This document shows positions 42,705 through 51,129 of a DNA stretch of 64,000 nt, one piece after another. A model generated the notes under the pieces. That model saw only the letters and a program-made list of their open reading frames with translations. It did no database searches and was not told where the DNA came from. The DNA is from Thiovibrio sp964588325 (GTDB lineage: Bacteria > Desulfobacterota > Desulfobulbia > Desulfobulbales > Desulfurivibrionaceae), in NCBI GenBank assembly GCA_964588325.1, contig CAZPOR010000008.1:89133-153132 (forward strand), read 5' to 3'. A program made the translations under genes and the position numbers. The number at the start of each line of letters is the position of its first letter. The stretch's first letter is position 1.

Positions 42705-44885
42705 ATGGCAAACATCACCATCGCTCTGGCCGGCAACCCCAACTCGGGCAAGACCACTCTGTTCAACACTCTCACCGGCTCCCGCCAGCATGTGGGGAAC
42801 TACCCCGGCGTCACCGTGGAAAAAAAAGAGGGCGGGTACACCTTCTCCTCGGGGGAACATGCCTCCATCATCGACCTGCCAGGCACCTATTCCCTCACCG
42901 CCTATTCGGTGGAAGAGGTGGTTGCCCGCGACTATCTGGTGCAGGAAAAGCCCGATGTGGTCATCAATATCACCGACGCCTCCAATCTGGAGCGCAACCT
43001 CTATCTTTCCACCCAGTTTCTTGAACTGGGCGTGCCCATGGTCATCGCCCTCAACATGATCGACGTGGCCCAGGATCGCGGCATCACCCTTGATGCGCAA
43101 AAGCTTTCCGCCCTCCTCAAGGTGCCGGTCATCCCCATTATCGCCCGTTCCGGCAAAGGCACCGCCGAACTGATGGGAGCTGCCCTGGAGCTGGCCAAGG
43201 AAAACAAGCCTTGGGATCCTCTGTACATCTCGTACGGAGAAGACGTTGACCTCGCCCTGCAGACCATGGCGCAACATATCACCGCAGCCTCGTTCATGAC
43301 CGGAAACTATGCCCCGCGCTGGCTGGCGCTCAAGTACCTGGAAGGCGACAGCCAGATCCGGGAAAAAGGGCGCGCGCACAATCCGGCCGTGGACGCGGAG
43401 CTCCAGGAGATCGTGGACAGAGTCTCCGCCCACCTGCACAAGACCATGGAAACCTATCCGGAGGCCATCATTGCCGACCACCGCTACGGTTACATCAAAT
43501 CCGTGCTCCGCCAGGAGGTGATCACCCATACATTCGACATCGACCGGCTCCACGCCTCGGACCGGATCGACAAGGTCCTGACCAACCGCTTCCTGGGTCC
43601 GATCATCATGCTGGGTGTTCTGCTGGGCCTTTATAAATTCACCTTCACCTTCAGCGAACTGCCCGTTGCCTGGCTTGAGACCTTTTTCGGCTGGGCGGGA
43701 GACCACCTGGGCTCCTTGCTGCCGGACGGCCACCTGAAATCCATGCTCATCTCCGGAGTCATCGACGGGATGGGCGGGGTGCTGGGCTTTGTGCCGCTGA
43801 TCATGTTCATGTTTTTCGGCATCGCCATCCTGGAAGACTCGGGCTACCTGGCCAGGGTCGCCTTCATGATGGACCGGGTTTTCCGGACCTTCGGGCTGCA
43901 CGGCAGTTCGGTCATGGCCTACATCGTTTCCGGCGGCATTGCCGGCGGCTGCGCCGTGCCCGGGGTCATGGCGGCCCGCACGCTGCGCTCCCCCCGCGAA
44001 CGGCTGGCCACCCTGCTCACCGTCTCTTTCATGAACTGCGGGGCCAAGCTGCCGGTGCTCGCCCTGCTTACCGCCACCTTCTTTTCCAGCAACCAGGCCC
44101 AGCTCATGTTTCTTCTCACCTTGCTGGCCTGGGCGGTGGCGCTCATCGCCGCCAAGTTCCTGCGGCTCACCGTGCTGCGCGGCGACTCCACCCCCTTTGT
44201 CATGGAGTTGCCTCCCTACCGCTTTCCCACCTTTCAGGGGTTGTTCATCCATACCTGGGAAAGGACCTGGCAGTATATCAAGAAAGCGGGCACCACCATC
44301 CTGACCATCTCCATCCTGATCTGGGCCATGATGACCTTCCCGGGGCTGCCGGCCACGGAAGAAGAGAACTTCGCCCGACAGCGCCAAGAGGTGACCGTCT
44401 CTTTCGCCGAAACGCCGGAAGCCCAGCAAATGGAAGAGCAACTGGCCGCCATCGACACCGCCCAGGCGGGCAGCGCCCTGCGCCACTCCCTGGCCGGCAG
44501 GATCGGCACCTCCATGGAATCCGTCAGTTGGCTGCCCGGCTTTGACTGGCGGACCAATATCGCCCTGGTCGGCGGGTTTGCCGCCAAGGAGGTCATCGTC
44601 GCCACTCTGGGCACGGCATACTCCCTGGGCGAGACCGACCCGGATAATACCGCTTCCCTTTCCGAAACCCTGGCCAAGGATCCGCACTGGAACCCGTTGA
44701 TGGCCCTGGCCCTCATCGTCTTTGTCATGTTTTACGCGCCATGCTTTGTCACAGTGGTGTGCATCTCCCGCGAGTCCGGCTCCTGGAAATGGGGGCTTTT
44801 CTCCATCTGCTTCAACACCGCCTTCGCCTTTTCTCTGGCCACCCTGGTCTATCAGGGCGGCCGGGCGCTGGGATTTGCCGGCTGA
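42705..44885 (+). CDS. feoB: Ferrous iron transporter FeoB
   Basis: The 726-residue protein has an N-terminal G domain: G1 GNPNSGKTTLFN, G2 NYPGVTVEKKEG, G3 DLPGTY, G4 NMID. A helical spacer follows, then a membrane domain with about ten helices, including GFVPLIMFMFFGIAILEDSG and the FMNCGAKLPV and MFYAPC motifs. FeoB drives Fe2+ uptake across the inner membrane. The ATG at 42705 has an AAGGAG site; a longer frame from 42570 overlaps the relic and is rejected. Confidence 0.96.
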   Translation: MANITIALAGNPNSGKTTLFNTLTGSRQHVGNYPGVTVEKKEGGYTFSSGEHASIIDLPGTYSLTAYSVEEVVARDYLVQEKPDVVINITDASNLERNLYLSTQFLELGVPMVIALNMIDVAQDRGITLDAQKLSALLKVPVIPIIARSGKGTAELMGAALELAKENKPWDPLYISYGEDVDLALQTMAQHITAASFMTGNYAPRWLALKYLEGDSQIREKGRAHNPAVDAELQEIVDRVSAHLHKTMETYPEAIIADHRYGYIKSVLRQEVITHTFDIDRLHASDRIDKVLTNRFLGPIIMLGVLLGLYKFTFTFSELPVAWLETFFGWAGDHLGSLLPDGHLKSMLISGVIDGMGGVLGFVPLIMFMFFGIAILEDSGYLARVAFMMDRVFRTFGLHGSSVMAYIVSGGIAGGCAVPGVMAARTLRSPRERLATLLTVSFMNCGAKLPVLALLTATFFSSNQAQLMFLLTLLAWAVALIAAKFLRLTVLRGDSTPFVMELPPYRFPTFQGLFIHTWERTWQYIKKAGTTILTISILIWAMMTFPGLPATEEENFARQRQEVTVSFAETPEAQQMEEQLAAIDTAQAGSALRHSLAGRIGTSMESVSWLPGFDWRTNIALVGGFAAKEVIVATLGTAYSLGETDPDNTASLSETLAKDPHWNPLMALALIVFVMFYAPCFVTVVCISRESGSWKWGLFSICFNTAFAFSLATLVYQGGRALGFAG

Positions 44886-44912
44886 ACCAAAACACGACCA
44901 AGGAGGGACGCC

Positions 44913-45092
44913 ATGTGGCAGAACATTATCATCTTTTTGATCATCGCAGCCTGCGTGTTTTTTATCGGCCGCCGCATCCGCCGCCAGCTTAACGGGAGCA
45001 AAACCGGCTGCGGCTGCTCGTGCGGAGGATGCGACAATACCTCCGCAAAAACAAAGGATTGCGAGACAAAAAACACACACCCCTTGCATTAA
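44913..45092 (+). CDS. FeoB-associated Cys-rich membrane peptide
   Basis: This 59-residue peptide starts MWQNIIIFLIIAACVFFIGR, one membrane helix, followed by a basic stretch and a Cys cluster, CGCSCGGC, with a further Cys. This matches the small FeoB-associated Cys-rich family that follows feoB in many anaerobes. AAGGAGGGA precedes the ATG. It probably acts with FeoB at the membrane, replacing FeoC-like roles; the mechanism is unknown. Confidence 0.85.
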   Translation: MWQNIIIFLIIAACVFFIGRRIRRQLNGSKTGCGCSCGGCDNTSAKTKDCETKNTHPLH

Positions 45093-45157
45093 GACGACAA
45101 ATAGTCTATATCGGCTATACCTATTCAAACCAATAGCCGGGAAGGGGGATTTTTCCC

Positions 45158-46048
45158 ATGGACATTCATCGTCTCGAAGTCTTTTGCAAAGTCGTTGAGC
45201 TGAAGAGCTTTACCAAGGCCGCCGAGGCAAGTTTTCTTTCCCAGCCCACGGTGAGCGAACATATCCGCAGCCTGGAAGAGCTGCTCGAAGAACGGCTGGT
45301 GGACCGGTTGGGCCGCGAAGCCCTGCCCACCCAAGCAGGGCAGATCCTCTACAAATATGCGAAAAAGATCATCCGCCTTCGCCAGGAGGCCATGCAGGCC
45401 ATGGCCGGTTATCGCGGCGAGATGGCCGGACATCTCGCCCTCGGGGCCAGCACCATCCCCGGCGCCTATGTCCTGCCGCAACGGATCGGGGCCTTCAAGA
45501 AACTCCATCCCTCCATCCAGATCACCCTTTCCATCGGCAACTCCCGCACCGTGGCGGACGGCGTTCTGGCCGGCGACACAGAATTCGGCGTGGTGGGCGC
45601 CCGCTGGAGCGACCCGGCCCTGGAATGGCGGGAAATCCTCGACGACGAACTGGTTCTGGCCGTGTATCCTGGTCATCCCTTTGCCAAGGAAAAGACGGTG
45701 GAACCCGAACGCGTGCTCGCCGAACCGATGATCATCCGGGAACGGGACTCCGGTACCCGCCGGGTCGTGACCCAGTTGCTCGAAAAACACCTGGATCTGG
45801 CCCGGTTGCAGATCGTAGCCGAAATGGGCAGCACCGAGGCGGTCCGCCAGGCAATCAAGGCGGAAGTCGGCATTGCCATCCTCTCCCGCCGGGCCGTGGC
45901 CGAGGATCTCGACCACGGCTCCCTGGTGACGGTGGACGTGGGCAACATCCATCTCTCGCGCCCGTTTTACCTGATCACCCGGAAAAGCCGGCAGCCTTCA
46001 CCCATCTGCGCCACCTTTCTCGCTTTTTTGCAGCACACGCCGGATTGA
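45158..46048 (+). CDS. LysR-family transcriptional regulator
   Basis: The 296-residue protein has the LysR winged helix at the N-terminus (SFTKAAEASFLSQPTVSEHI, residues ~17-36) and a periplasmic-binding-like effector domain (~90-290) with MAGHLALGASTIPGAYVLP. It is closest in style to CysB/CysL-like or selenium/sulfur regulators, but the effector cannot be read. It lies 65 bases after the FeoB-associated gene and just before a siroheme-type protein, which it likely controls. Confidence 0.9.
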   Translation: MDIHRLEVFCKVVELKSFTKAAEASFLSQPTVSEHIRSLEELLEERLVDRLGREALPTQAGQILYKYAKKIIRLRQEAMQAMAGYRGEMAGHLALGASTIPGAYVLPQRIGAFKKLHPSIQITLSIGNSRTVADGVLAGDTEFGVVGARWSDPALEWREILDDELVLAVYPGHPFAKEKTVEPERVLAEPMIIRERDSGTRRVVTQLLEKHLDLARLQIVAEMGSTEAVRQAIKAEVGIAILSRRAVAEDLDHGSLVTVDVGNIHLSRPFYLITRKSRQPSPICATFLAFLQHTPD

Positions 46049-46129
46049 TTCGCCGCCCTTGACTTGGATCAAGGCCTTTCGCCACGTCCCACGCTATCTT
46101 GCGCCAACAATCATATTTCGAGGTAAACT

Positions 46130-46852
46130 ATGAAGTGGGACAAGGATGCGGAGATGGCTGTGGCCAAGACGCCTTTTTTCGTTCGCAAACGGGTGAAACG
46201 GAGGGTGGAGACCGAGGCGCAGGGCTTTACCGTGAAATCCTGTTTCGGCCAGAGCGGCTGCCCCAACCGCATCGACACCGGGGTGGGTCTGGGCAAGCGG
46301 CTGGAATCCCTGCTGAGCGCCCACAACCTCAAACAATTCATGCAAGGCCGGGTCTCCGGCCCGCTCAAGCTGCACCACGAATTCAGGGTCACCCTGGCCG
46401 ACTGCCCCAACGGTTGCTCCCGCCCCCAGATTGTCGATATCGGCCTGATCAGCGCCGCCCTCCCCGTGCCGGGCGAAGCCCCCTGTTCGAAGTGCGGGGC
46501 CTGCCTTGACGCCTGCCGGGAAGACGCCATCACCCTCGCTGGGCCGGAACCAGGAGCGCAGTTCGACTGGCAACGCTGCCTGGCTTGCGGGCAATGCGCC
46601 CGTGCCTGTCCGACCGGGGCCATTGCCCCGGGGCTCACCGGCCACCGCATCCTGCTGGGAGGCAAACTGGGCCGCCACCCGCAGCTTGGCCGGGAACTTT
46701 CCGGGATCTTTTCCGCGGAAACCACCCTGGCGATCATCGATGCCTGCCTCACCCATTTCAAAACGGAGAACAGGCGCGGAGAGCGGTTCGGCGAAGTGCT
46801 CAACCGCACCGGCCTCGGCTTTCTCCTCCCCTCCACCCTCAAACCCCTCTGA
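46130..46852 (+). CDS. Siroheme-domain/ferredoxin fusion (nitrite/sulfite reductase-like)
   Basis: The 240-residue protein begins with a small sulfite/nitrite-reductase-like domain containing CFGQSGCP (C-x5-C) and ADCPNGCSRP (C-x3-C), the siroheme-[4Fe-4S] ligand pattern. A 2[4Fe-4S] ferredoxin follows (CSKCGACLDACREDAI and CLACGQCARACPTGAI). The architecture recalls AsrC/DsrA-like small proteins. Catalytic activity is not certain because the substrate-binding half is short. It probably acts in the cytoplasm with an iron-sulfur donor. The LysR gene is 81 bases upstream. Confidence 0.8.
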   Translation: MKWDKDAEMAVAKTPFFVRKRVKRRVETEAQGFTVKSCFGQSGCPNRIDTGVGLGKRLESLLSAHNLKQFMQGRVSGPLKLHHEFRVTLADCPNGCSRPQIVDIGLISAALPVPGEAPCSKCGACLDACREDAITLAGPEPGAQFDWQRCLACGQCARACPTGAIAPGLTGHRILLGGKLGRHPQLGRELSGIFSAETTLAIIDACLTHFKTENRRGERFGEVLNRTGLGFLLPSTLKPL

Positions 46853-46938
46853 ATATCGGGAAAAATTTTCAGCGCCGTGTTCCGTATAAACTTGTTGCCG
46901 AACAGGACAATGTGCGTTATAAATCCCATCTCATTTAT

Positions 46939-47015
46939 GCGCCCGTAGCTCAGCTGGATAGAGTGTCGGACTACGAATCCGCAGGTCGCACGTTCGAATC
47001 GTGCCGGGCGCACCA
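46939..47015 (+). tRNA. tRNA-Arg (ACG)
   Basis: This 77-nt tRNA has acceptor stem GCGCCCG/CGGGCGC, the GCTCAGCTGGATAGAG D arm, anticodon loop CTACGAA (ACG), T-arm GTTCGAATC and encoded CCA. A strong terminator follows nine bases later. Confidence 0.95.
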
Positions 47016-47023
47016 GAAACAGC

Positions 47024-47059
47024 AAGGGCGTAGAGGAAATCCTCTACGCCCTTTTTTTT
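47024..47059 (+). terminator. tRNA-Arg terminator
   Basis: AAGGGCGTAGAGG pairs perfectly with CCTCTACGCCCTT around a short AAAT loop, followed by a T run. Confidence 0.9.
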
Positions 47060-47212
47060 CATTCCCAGGAGCCGCCGTCCCGCCTTGAGATTTCTTGCAA
47101 CCCCGCCTTTTTCAAGATTCTTGACTTTCAGCTCCATTCCTATGACACTTACACAATATCCGCAGCGGCAAAAACAGCGGCCTACCTCATCACACAGCAT
47201 GGAGAGCATATC

Positions 47213-48400
47213 GTGCCCGGAGAACGTGGCTTGAGCCACAAAAATCACACATTCCTGGTTGTCGAGGACAATATTTCCACGCTCACCATGATCGTCAACA
47301 TGTTGGCCAATCTTGGCTACAAGAAGGTCGTCACGGCCAGAAACGGCAAGGAGGCATGGGAAAAAATCCAGGCTCCGGAATCCCAGGTTAAAATCGTGCT
47401 CTCGGACATGCTCATGCCGGAAGAGGATGGCCTCCAGTTCCTCCAGCGAATCAGAAATTCGGAGAAACACTGGCACCTGCCCTTCATCATGGTGACCTGC
47501 GTCGACGACATGAACCGAATCATGTCCGTAACCGAGGAGCACATCGACGCGTACCTGGTCAAACCGGTCACCGAAGCGGTCCTCCGCCAAAAAATCTACT
47601 CGGCGATAAAAAAGGCATACGACCCCGACCCGTACCACCGTGCCCTGTTTGCCGGCAAAAAATACCTGCGCGAGGGCCAGATCGAGAGCGCCATCCAAGC
47701 CCTCACGGAAGCCAGAATCCTGCAACCACGGCAGTCCGCCACCTATTTCCATCTTGCCCAGGCAATGGAAAAGGCCGGCAGGGTAGACGAGGCCGAGGAA
47801 AACTACAAGCTTTGCAAGGATTCCAGCAACGACCTGTATGTCCGGTCGCTGGACGGGCTGGCCCGGATTTATCAACGCAAGGGCGACCACGTCAATGCCC
47901 TGGAAGTGCTCAAAAAAGCAATCGCGATCTCGCCCAACACCCCGGATCGGCACATGGATCTTTCCGGACAATTCAAAGCCGTGGGCAACGCCGCCGAAGC
48001 AAAAGCCTCCCTGGCAACGGCGCTGAAGCTCTCCAAAAAGACAATGAAGCTGCCCCCCAGATATATCGAGGCCTGCCTGGACTTCGGCATGGACAGCGAA
48101 GCCGAGGCGATCATGCACCGGAGCATGGGCGGGGAGATGGAGGACATTGCCCTCTTAAATCAGATGGGCATTGTCTGCCGGCATCGCAGGGAGTATGAAC
48201 GGGCCCAAAAATACTATAAACGCGCCCTGCAGATTGCCCCGGACGACGAATCGCTCAACTACAACTATGCGGTGCTGCTTGTCGATCTGAAAGATTACAA
48301 GGCCGCACGCAGCCATCTCTACCATGTGCTCCGGCAAAACCCCGAATCCGAGAATGCCCTGAACCTCATCATCACGCTGGATAAGCGCGAGGCATACTGA
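47213..48400 (+). CDS. Response regulator with C-terminal TPR array
   Basis: The 395-residue protein has an N-terminal receiver domain with VVEDN, phosphoacceptor Asp65 in LSDMLMP, and the conserved YLVKPVTE Lys. From ~145 to 390 there are TPR repeats such as GQIESAIQALTEARILQPRQ and YKRALQIAPDDESLNYNYAV. It lacks a DNA-binding domain, so output is probably by protein contact. A GTG start at 47213 has GGAGAG upstream. No kinase gene is adjacent. Confidence 0.9.
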   Translation: MPGERGLSHKNHTFLVVEDNISTLTMIVNMLANLGYKKVVTARNGKEAWEKIQAPESQVKIVLSDMLMPEEDGLQFLQRIRNSEKHWHLPFIMVTCVDDMNRIMSVTEEHIDAYLVKPVTEAVLRQKIYSAIKKAYDPDPYHRALFAGKKYLREGQIESAIQALTEARILQPRQSATYFHLAQAMEKAGRVDEAEENYKLCKDSSNDLYVRSLDGLARIYQRKGDHVNALEVLKKAIAISPNTPDRHMDLSGQFKAVGNAAEAKASLATALKLSKKTMKLPPRYIEACLDFGMDSEAEAIMHRSMGGEMEDIALLNQMGIVCRHRREYERAQKYYKRALQIAPDDESLNYNYAVLLVDLKDYKAARSHLYHVLRQNPESENALNLIITLDKREAY

Positions 48401-48559
48401 CGAGGCCCCCGCGGCTATCCGTATTTTTAACGTATTGACTCGGCTTCCCGCCTTTTGTTATGGTGTTGACCAAGCTGCCTCTCCCCCCATTTCCATTCAG
48501 CCGGAGAATTACGATGAGCGGCTTGACCACGAATCGATCCGTTCCCGGGGAGGAGCGCC

Positions 48560-48781
48560 ATGCAGTGCTGGGATTTTCACAACTGCGGAGAAAAGAAAAA
48601 AAACTGCCCGGCCTTCCCGGTTTCTGGGAAAAACTGCGCCTTGCTGGCCGGCACCATCGGCTCCGGCCAGCCCCTGTTTACCTTTGCTCAAAAAAGTGAC
48701 CGGTGCCTGCGCTGCTCCTTCTTCCACAGCGAACACTACGCCGAGGAGTTCGACGGCAGGATCGATTCCGAGCCGTTTTAG
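48560..48781 (+). CDS. Small Cys-rich 'two-CW'-type protein
   Basis: The 73-residue protein opens MQCWDFHNCGEKKKNCPAF, the CW-x-F-x3-CG...CPA pattern found in two-CW domain proteins and at the ends of some sensor proteins of Desulfobacterota. It has a second group, CLRCSFFHSEHY. AGGAG lies before the ATG. The Cys pattern suggests metal or iron-sulfur binding. It is not fused to a sensor here. Confidence 0.7.
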   Translation: MQCWDFHNCGEKKKNCPAFPVSGKNCALLAGTIGSGQPLFTFAQKSDRCLRCSFFHSEHYAEEFDGRIDSEPF

Positions 48782-49015
48782 CAAAAAAATACGATTCTGG
48801 CCGGAAAAAGCGGAAATATCCTGCTTTCAGCAGGGGTGGCTTACGCCCTGTTTTTTTGTTTTCGATCCCTCCGGACCATGCATGCTAAAAAAATGTGCAA
48901 ATCCAAGCAAATGCGGTTAAACTAGGAATCATTAACGATAATTTTATCATAATCGTACTTCCCTGCAGCCGCGCACCCCGCCCCATCTGCCCCGATACAC
49001 CAGGAGACTCTTTCC

Positions 49016-49570
49016 ATGCGCCTTCCCTCCAGCAGACGCTCATTCCTCAAGGCCTCGCTGCTGACGACCCTTGCTTTTCTCCATCCTGAAACGGCATGGG
49101 CCAATTTTTCTCCCGCAAATCAGCCGGCTGGCCGGTTGAACCTCTACAACATCCATACCGGAGAAAAAATCAACACCACCTATCGCGACCCGGACGGCCA
49201 GTACAATCCGCAAGCCATCCAGGAACTGAACCGGCTGTTGCGCTGCCACCATACAAACGAGCAGCATCCCATTGACATCCAAACCCTGGATTTTCTCGAT
49301 TTGGTGAACACCCGGTTGGGGCGTCACAACGAGATCCACATCATCTCGGGCTACCGTTCGCCGAAATACAACGACATCCTCATCAGCCGAGGCCACAAGG
49401 TGGCGAAACACAGCCTGCATCTCGAAGGCCGCGCCCTGGACATCCGCATCCCCGGCACCCCCCTGGCCGACCTCCAACGCACCGCCCTTTCGCTCCGCCT
49501 CGGCGGAGTAGGCTATTACCCCAGCGGGGATTTCGTCCATATCGATTCAGGAACCTTCCGCACTTGGTAA
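49016..49570 (+). CDS. YcbK/DUF882-family murein endopeptidase-like protein (MepK-like)
   Basis: The 184-residue protein has a twin-arginine-like signal (SSRRSFLKASLLTTLAFLH, cut after about AWA). The DUF882/peptidase M15-like core follows, with IISGYRSPKYNDIL, SLHLEGRALDIR and YYPSGDFVHIDSG (His/Asp metal ligands). MepK cleaves mDap-mDap crosslinks in E. coli. The neighbour is an L,D-transpeptidase that makes such bonds, so a functional pair is likely. AGGAG precedes the ATG. Confidence 0.88.
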   Translation: MRLPSSRRSFLKASLLTTLAFLHPETAWANFSPANQPAGRLNLYNIHTGEKINTTYRDPDGQYNPQAIQELNRLLRCHHTNEQHPIDIQTLDFLDLVNTRLGRHNEIHIISGYRSPKYNDILISRGHKVAKHSLHLEGRALDIRIPGTPLADLQRTALSLRLGGVGYYPSGDFVHIDSGTFRTW

Positions 49571-49596
49571 TCAGGACGAAAAATCCATCTGCTCCC

Positions 49597-50751
49597 ATGT
49601 CTCCGGCCCCGCATCTCTTCCGCTTTTTCTGTTGCGCCCTTATCATTGCCCTGTTTCCGGTTTCGGCAATGGCAGCGCCCGAAGCGCGGGGGGAGCTTTG
49701 CTTGTTGCCCGGGTTGGAGAAGGCCCTTGCCCAGTATCAGCAACTTGCCGCGCAAGGCGGCTGGCCGCGGGTTCCCGGCGGCCCCACCCTGCACGAAGGC
49801 GACATGGATGTCCGCATCCCCCTCCTGCGGGACCGCCTTGCCGCCGGCGGAGACCTGGATGCGCCAACAAACCGGGAAAATATTTTCGACACACCGCTCA
49901 GGGAGGCGGTGCAGAGGTTTCAGGTCCGCCATGGCCTCATTGCCGATGGCGTTGTCGGCGCCAAAACCCTGGCCGAACTCAATGTCCCCGTCAGCGAACG
50001 CATCCGGCAACTCGCCGCAAGCCTCGAACGCTGCCAGCCGCTGCCGTCCCTGCTGGAGCCGCGCCATATCCTGGTGAATATCGCTGATTTCACCCTCAAG
50101 CTGTACGAGAATGGCGAACTCCGGCTCTCCATGCCCGTGATTGTCGGCAAGACCTACCGGCAAACCCCGGTATTCAACGGGCGCATCTCTTCCCTGGTGC
50201 TCAATCCGGCCTGGGAGGTGCCGCACAGCATCGCCACCAAGGATCTTCTGCCGAAAATCAAAAAAAACCCAAGCTATCTTGGCACGTCGCATCTCCGGGT
50301 GTTTCGAGGCTGGAACCCCAGCACGGAGGTTGACCCGGCCGGGGTTGACTGGGCAAGCCTTTCCCCTTCGCACTTCCCCTACCGGCTCCGCCAGGAACCC
50401 GGGCCGGCCAATGCCCTTGGCCGGGTGAAATTCCTCTTTCCCAACCCCTACGATGTCTACCTGCACGACACCCCTTCCCGAGAGCTGTTCCGGAAGGACG
50501 ACCGCACCTTCAGCTCCGGCTGCATCCGTTTGGCAAACCCTCTGGGGCTGGCGGTTTATCTTCTCCAGGGCACCCCCCTGAGTTCCATGGAAGCCCTGAC
50601 CGCGGCGATCGCCAGCGAAAAGACGCAGAGCATTCCTCTCCCCTCGCCCATCGCCGTATATATGGCCTACATGACCGCCTGGGTTGATCGTGACGGCACG
50701 GTCCAGTTTCGACGGGATATCTACAACCGCGATCCGGCTCCGCAGCACTAA
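49597..50751 (+). CDS. L,D-transpeptidase (YcbB/LdtD-like)
   Basis: The ~384-residue protein has a signal segment (FFCCALIIALFPVSAMA), a peptidoglycan-binding domain (LREAVQRFQVRHGLIADGVV) and a YkuD catalytic domain. The catalytic domain has HDTPSRELF and SSGCIRL, with the catalytic Cys. It forms 3-3 crosslinks in peptidoglycan in the periplasm. The ATG at 49597 is chosen; a TTG at 49564 overlaps the preceding stop. It is the natural counterpart of the MepK-like gene just upstream. Confidence 0.92.
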   Translation: MSPAPHLFRFFCCALIIALFPVSAMAAPEARGELCLLPGLEKALAQYQQLAAQGGWPRVPGGPTLHEGDMDVRIPLLRDRLAAGGDLDAPTNRENIFDTPLREAVQRFQVRHGLIADGVVGAKTLAELNVPVSERIRQLAASLERCQPLPSLLEPRHILVNIADFTLKLYENGELRLSMPVIVGKTYRQTPVFNGRISSLVLNPAWEVPHSIATKDLLPKIKKNPSYLGTSHLRVFRGWNPSTEVDPAGVDWASLSPSHFPYRLRQEPGPANALGRVKFLFPNPYDVYLHDTPSRELFRKDDRTFSSGCIRLANPLGLAVYLLQGTPLSSMEALTAAIASEKTQSIPLPSPIAVYMAYMTAWVDRDGTVQFRRDIYNRDPAPQH

Positions 50752-50766
50752 AGGCGGGAAAGGAAA

Positions 50767-51129
50767 TCAGCCCCTGCTTGAGATGACGATTCCCAGCACG
50801 ATGAGGGTCAGGCCAACCACCTTGTACAGGGAGACCTGTTCGTTGAGCAGAATCGCCGAGGCCAGAAACACCAAGACAAAGTTGAGGCCCATGAAGGGAT
50901 AGGCATAGCTGAGGTCAAAGGCGGTCATGGCGGCCATCCAGCAGAGCGAGGCGAGAAAGGCTGCGACAAAGCCGCTCATGATGAAGGGGTCGAAAAACAG
51001 CTTGAGCAGAAAAATGAGTTTGGGGAGCAGCTCACCGGGCAGGCTCCCGTGAAACGGCACCCGCCACTTGATGATCAACTGGCCGTACACCGTGAACAGG
51101 ACAGTGCCGAAGATGTACAGATGTGCCAT
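50767..51129 (-). CDS. EmrE/SMR-like membrane protein of a glycan operon
   Basis: The 120-residue protein has four hydrophobic helices, including FVAAFLASLCWMAAMTAFDL and VVGLTLIVLGIVISS. The pattern fits EamA/SMR proteins such as ArnE/ArnF or other undecaprenyl-sugar flippase subunits. Its ATG overlaps the wecE stop by one base (TGATG). It likely acts in lipid-linked sugar movement at the inner membrane (inference). Confidence 0.8.
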   Translation of the reverse strand: MAHLYIFGTVLFTVYGQLIIKWRVPFHGSLPGELLPKLIFLLKLFFDPFIMSGFVAAFLASLCWMAAMTAFDLSYAYPFMGLNFVLVFLASAILLNEQVSLYKVVGLTLIVLGIVISSRG

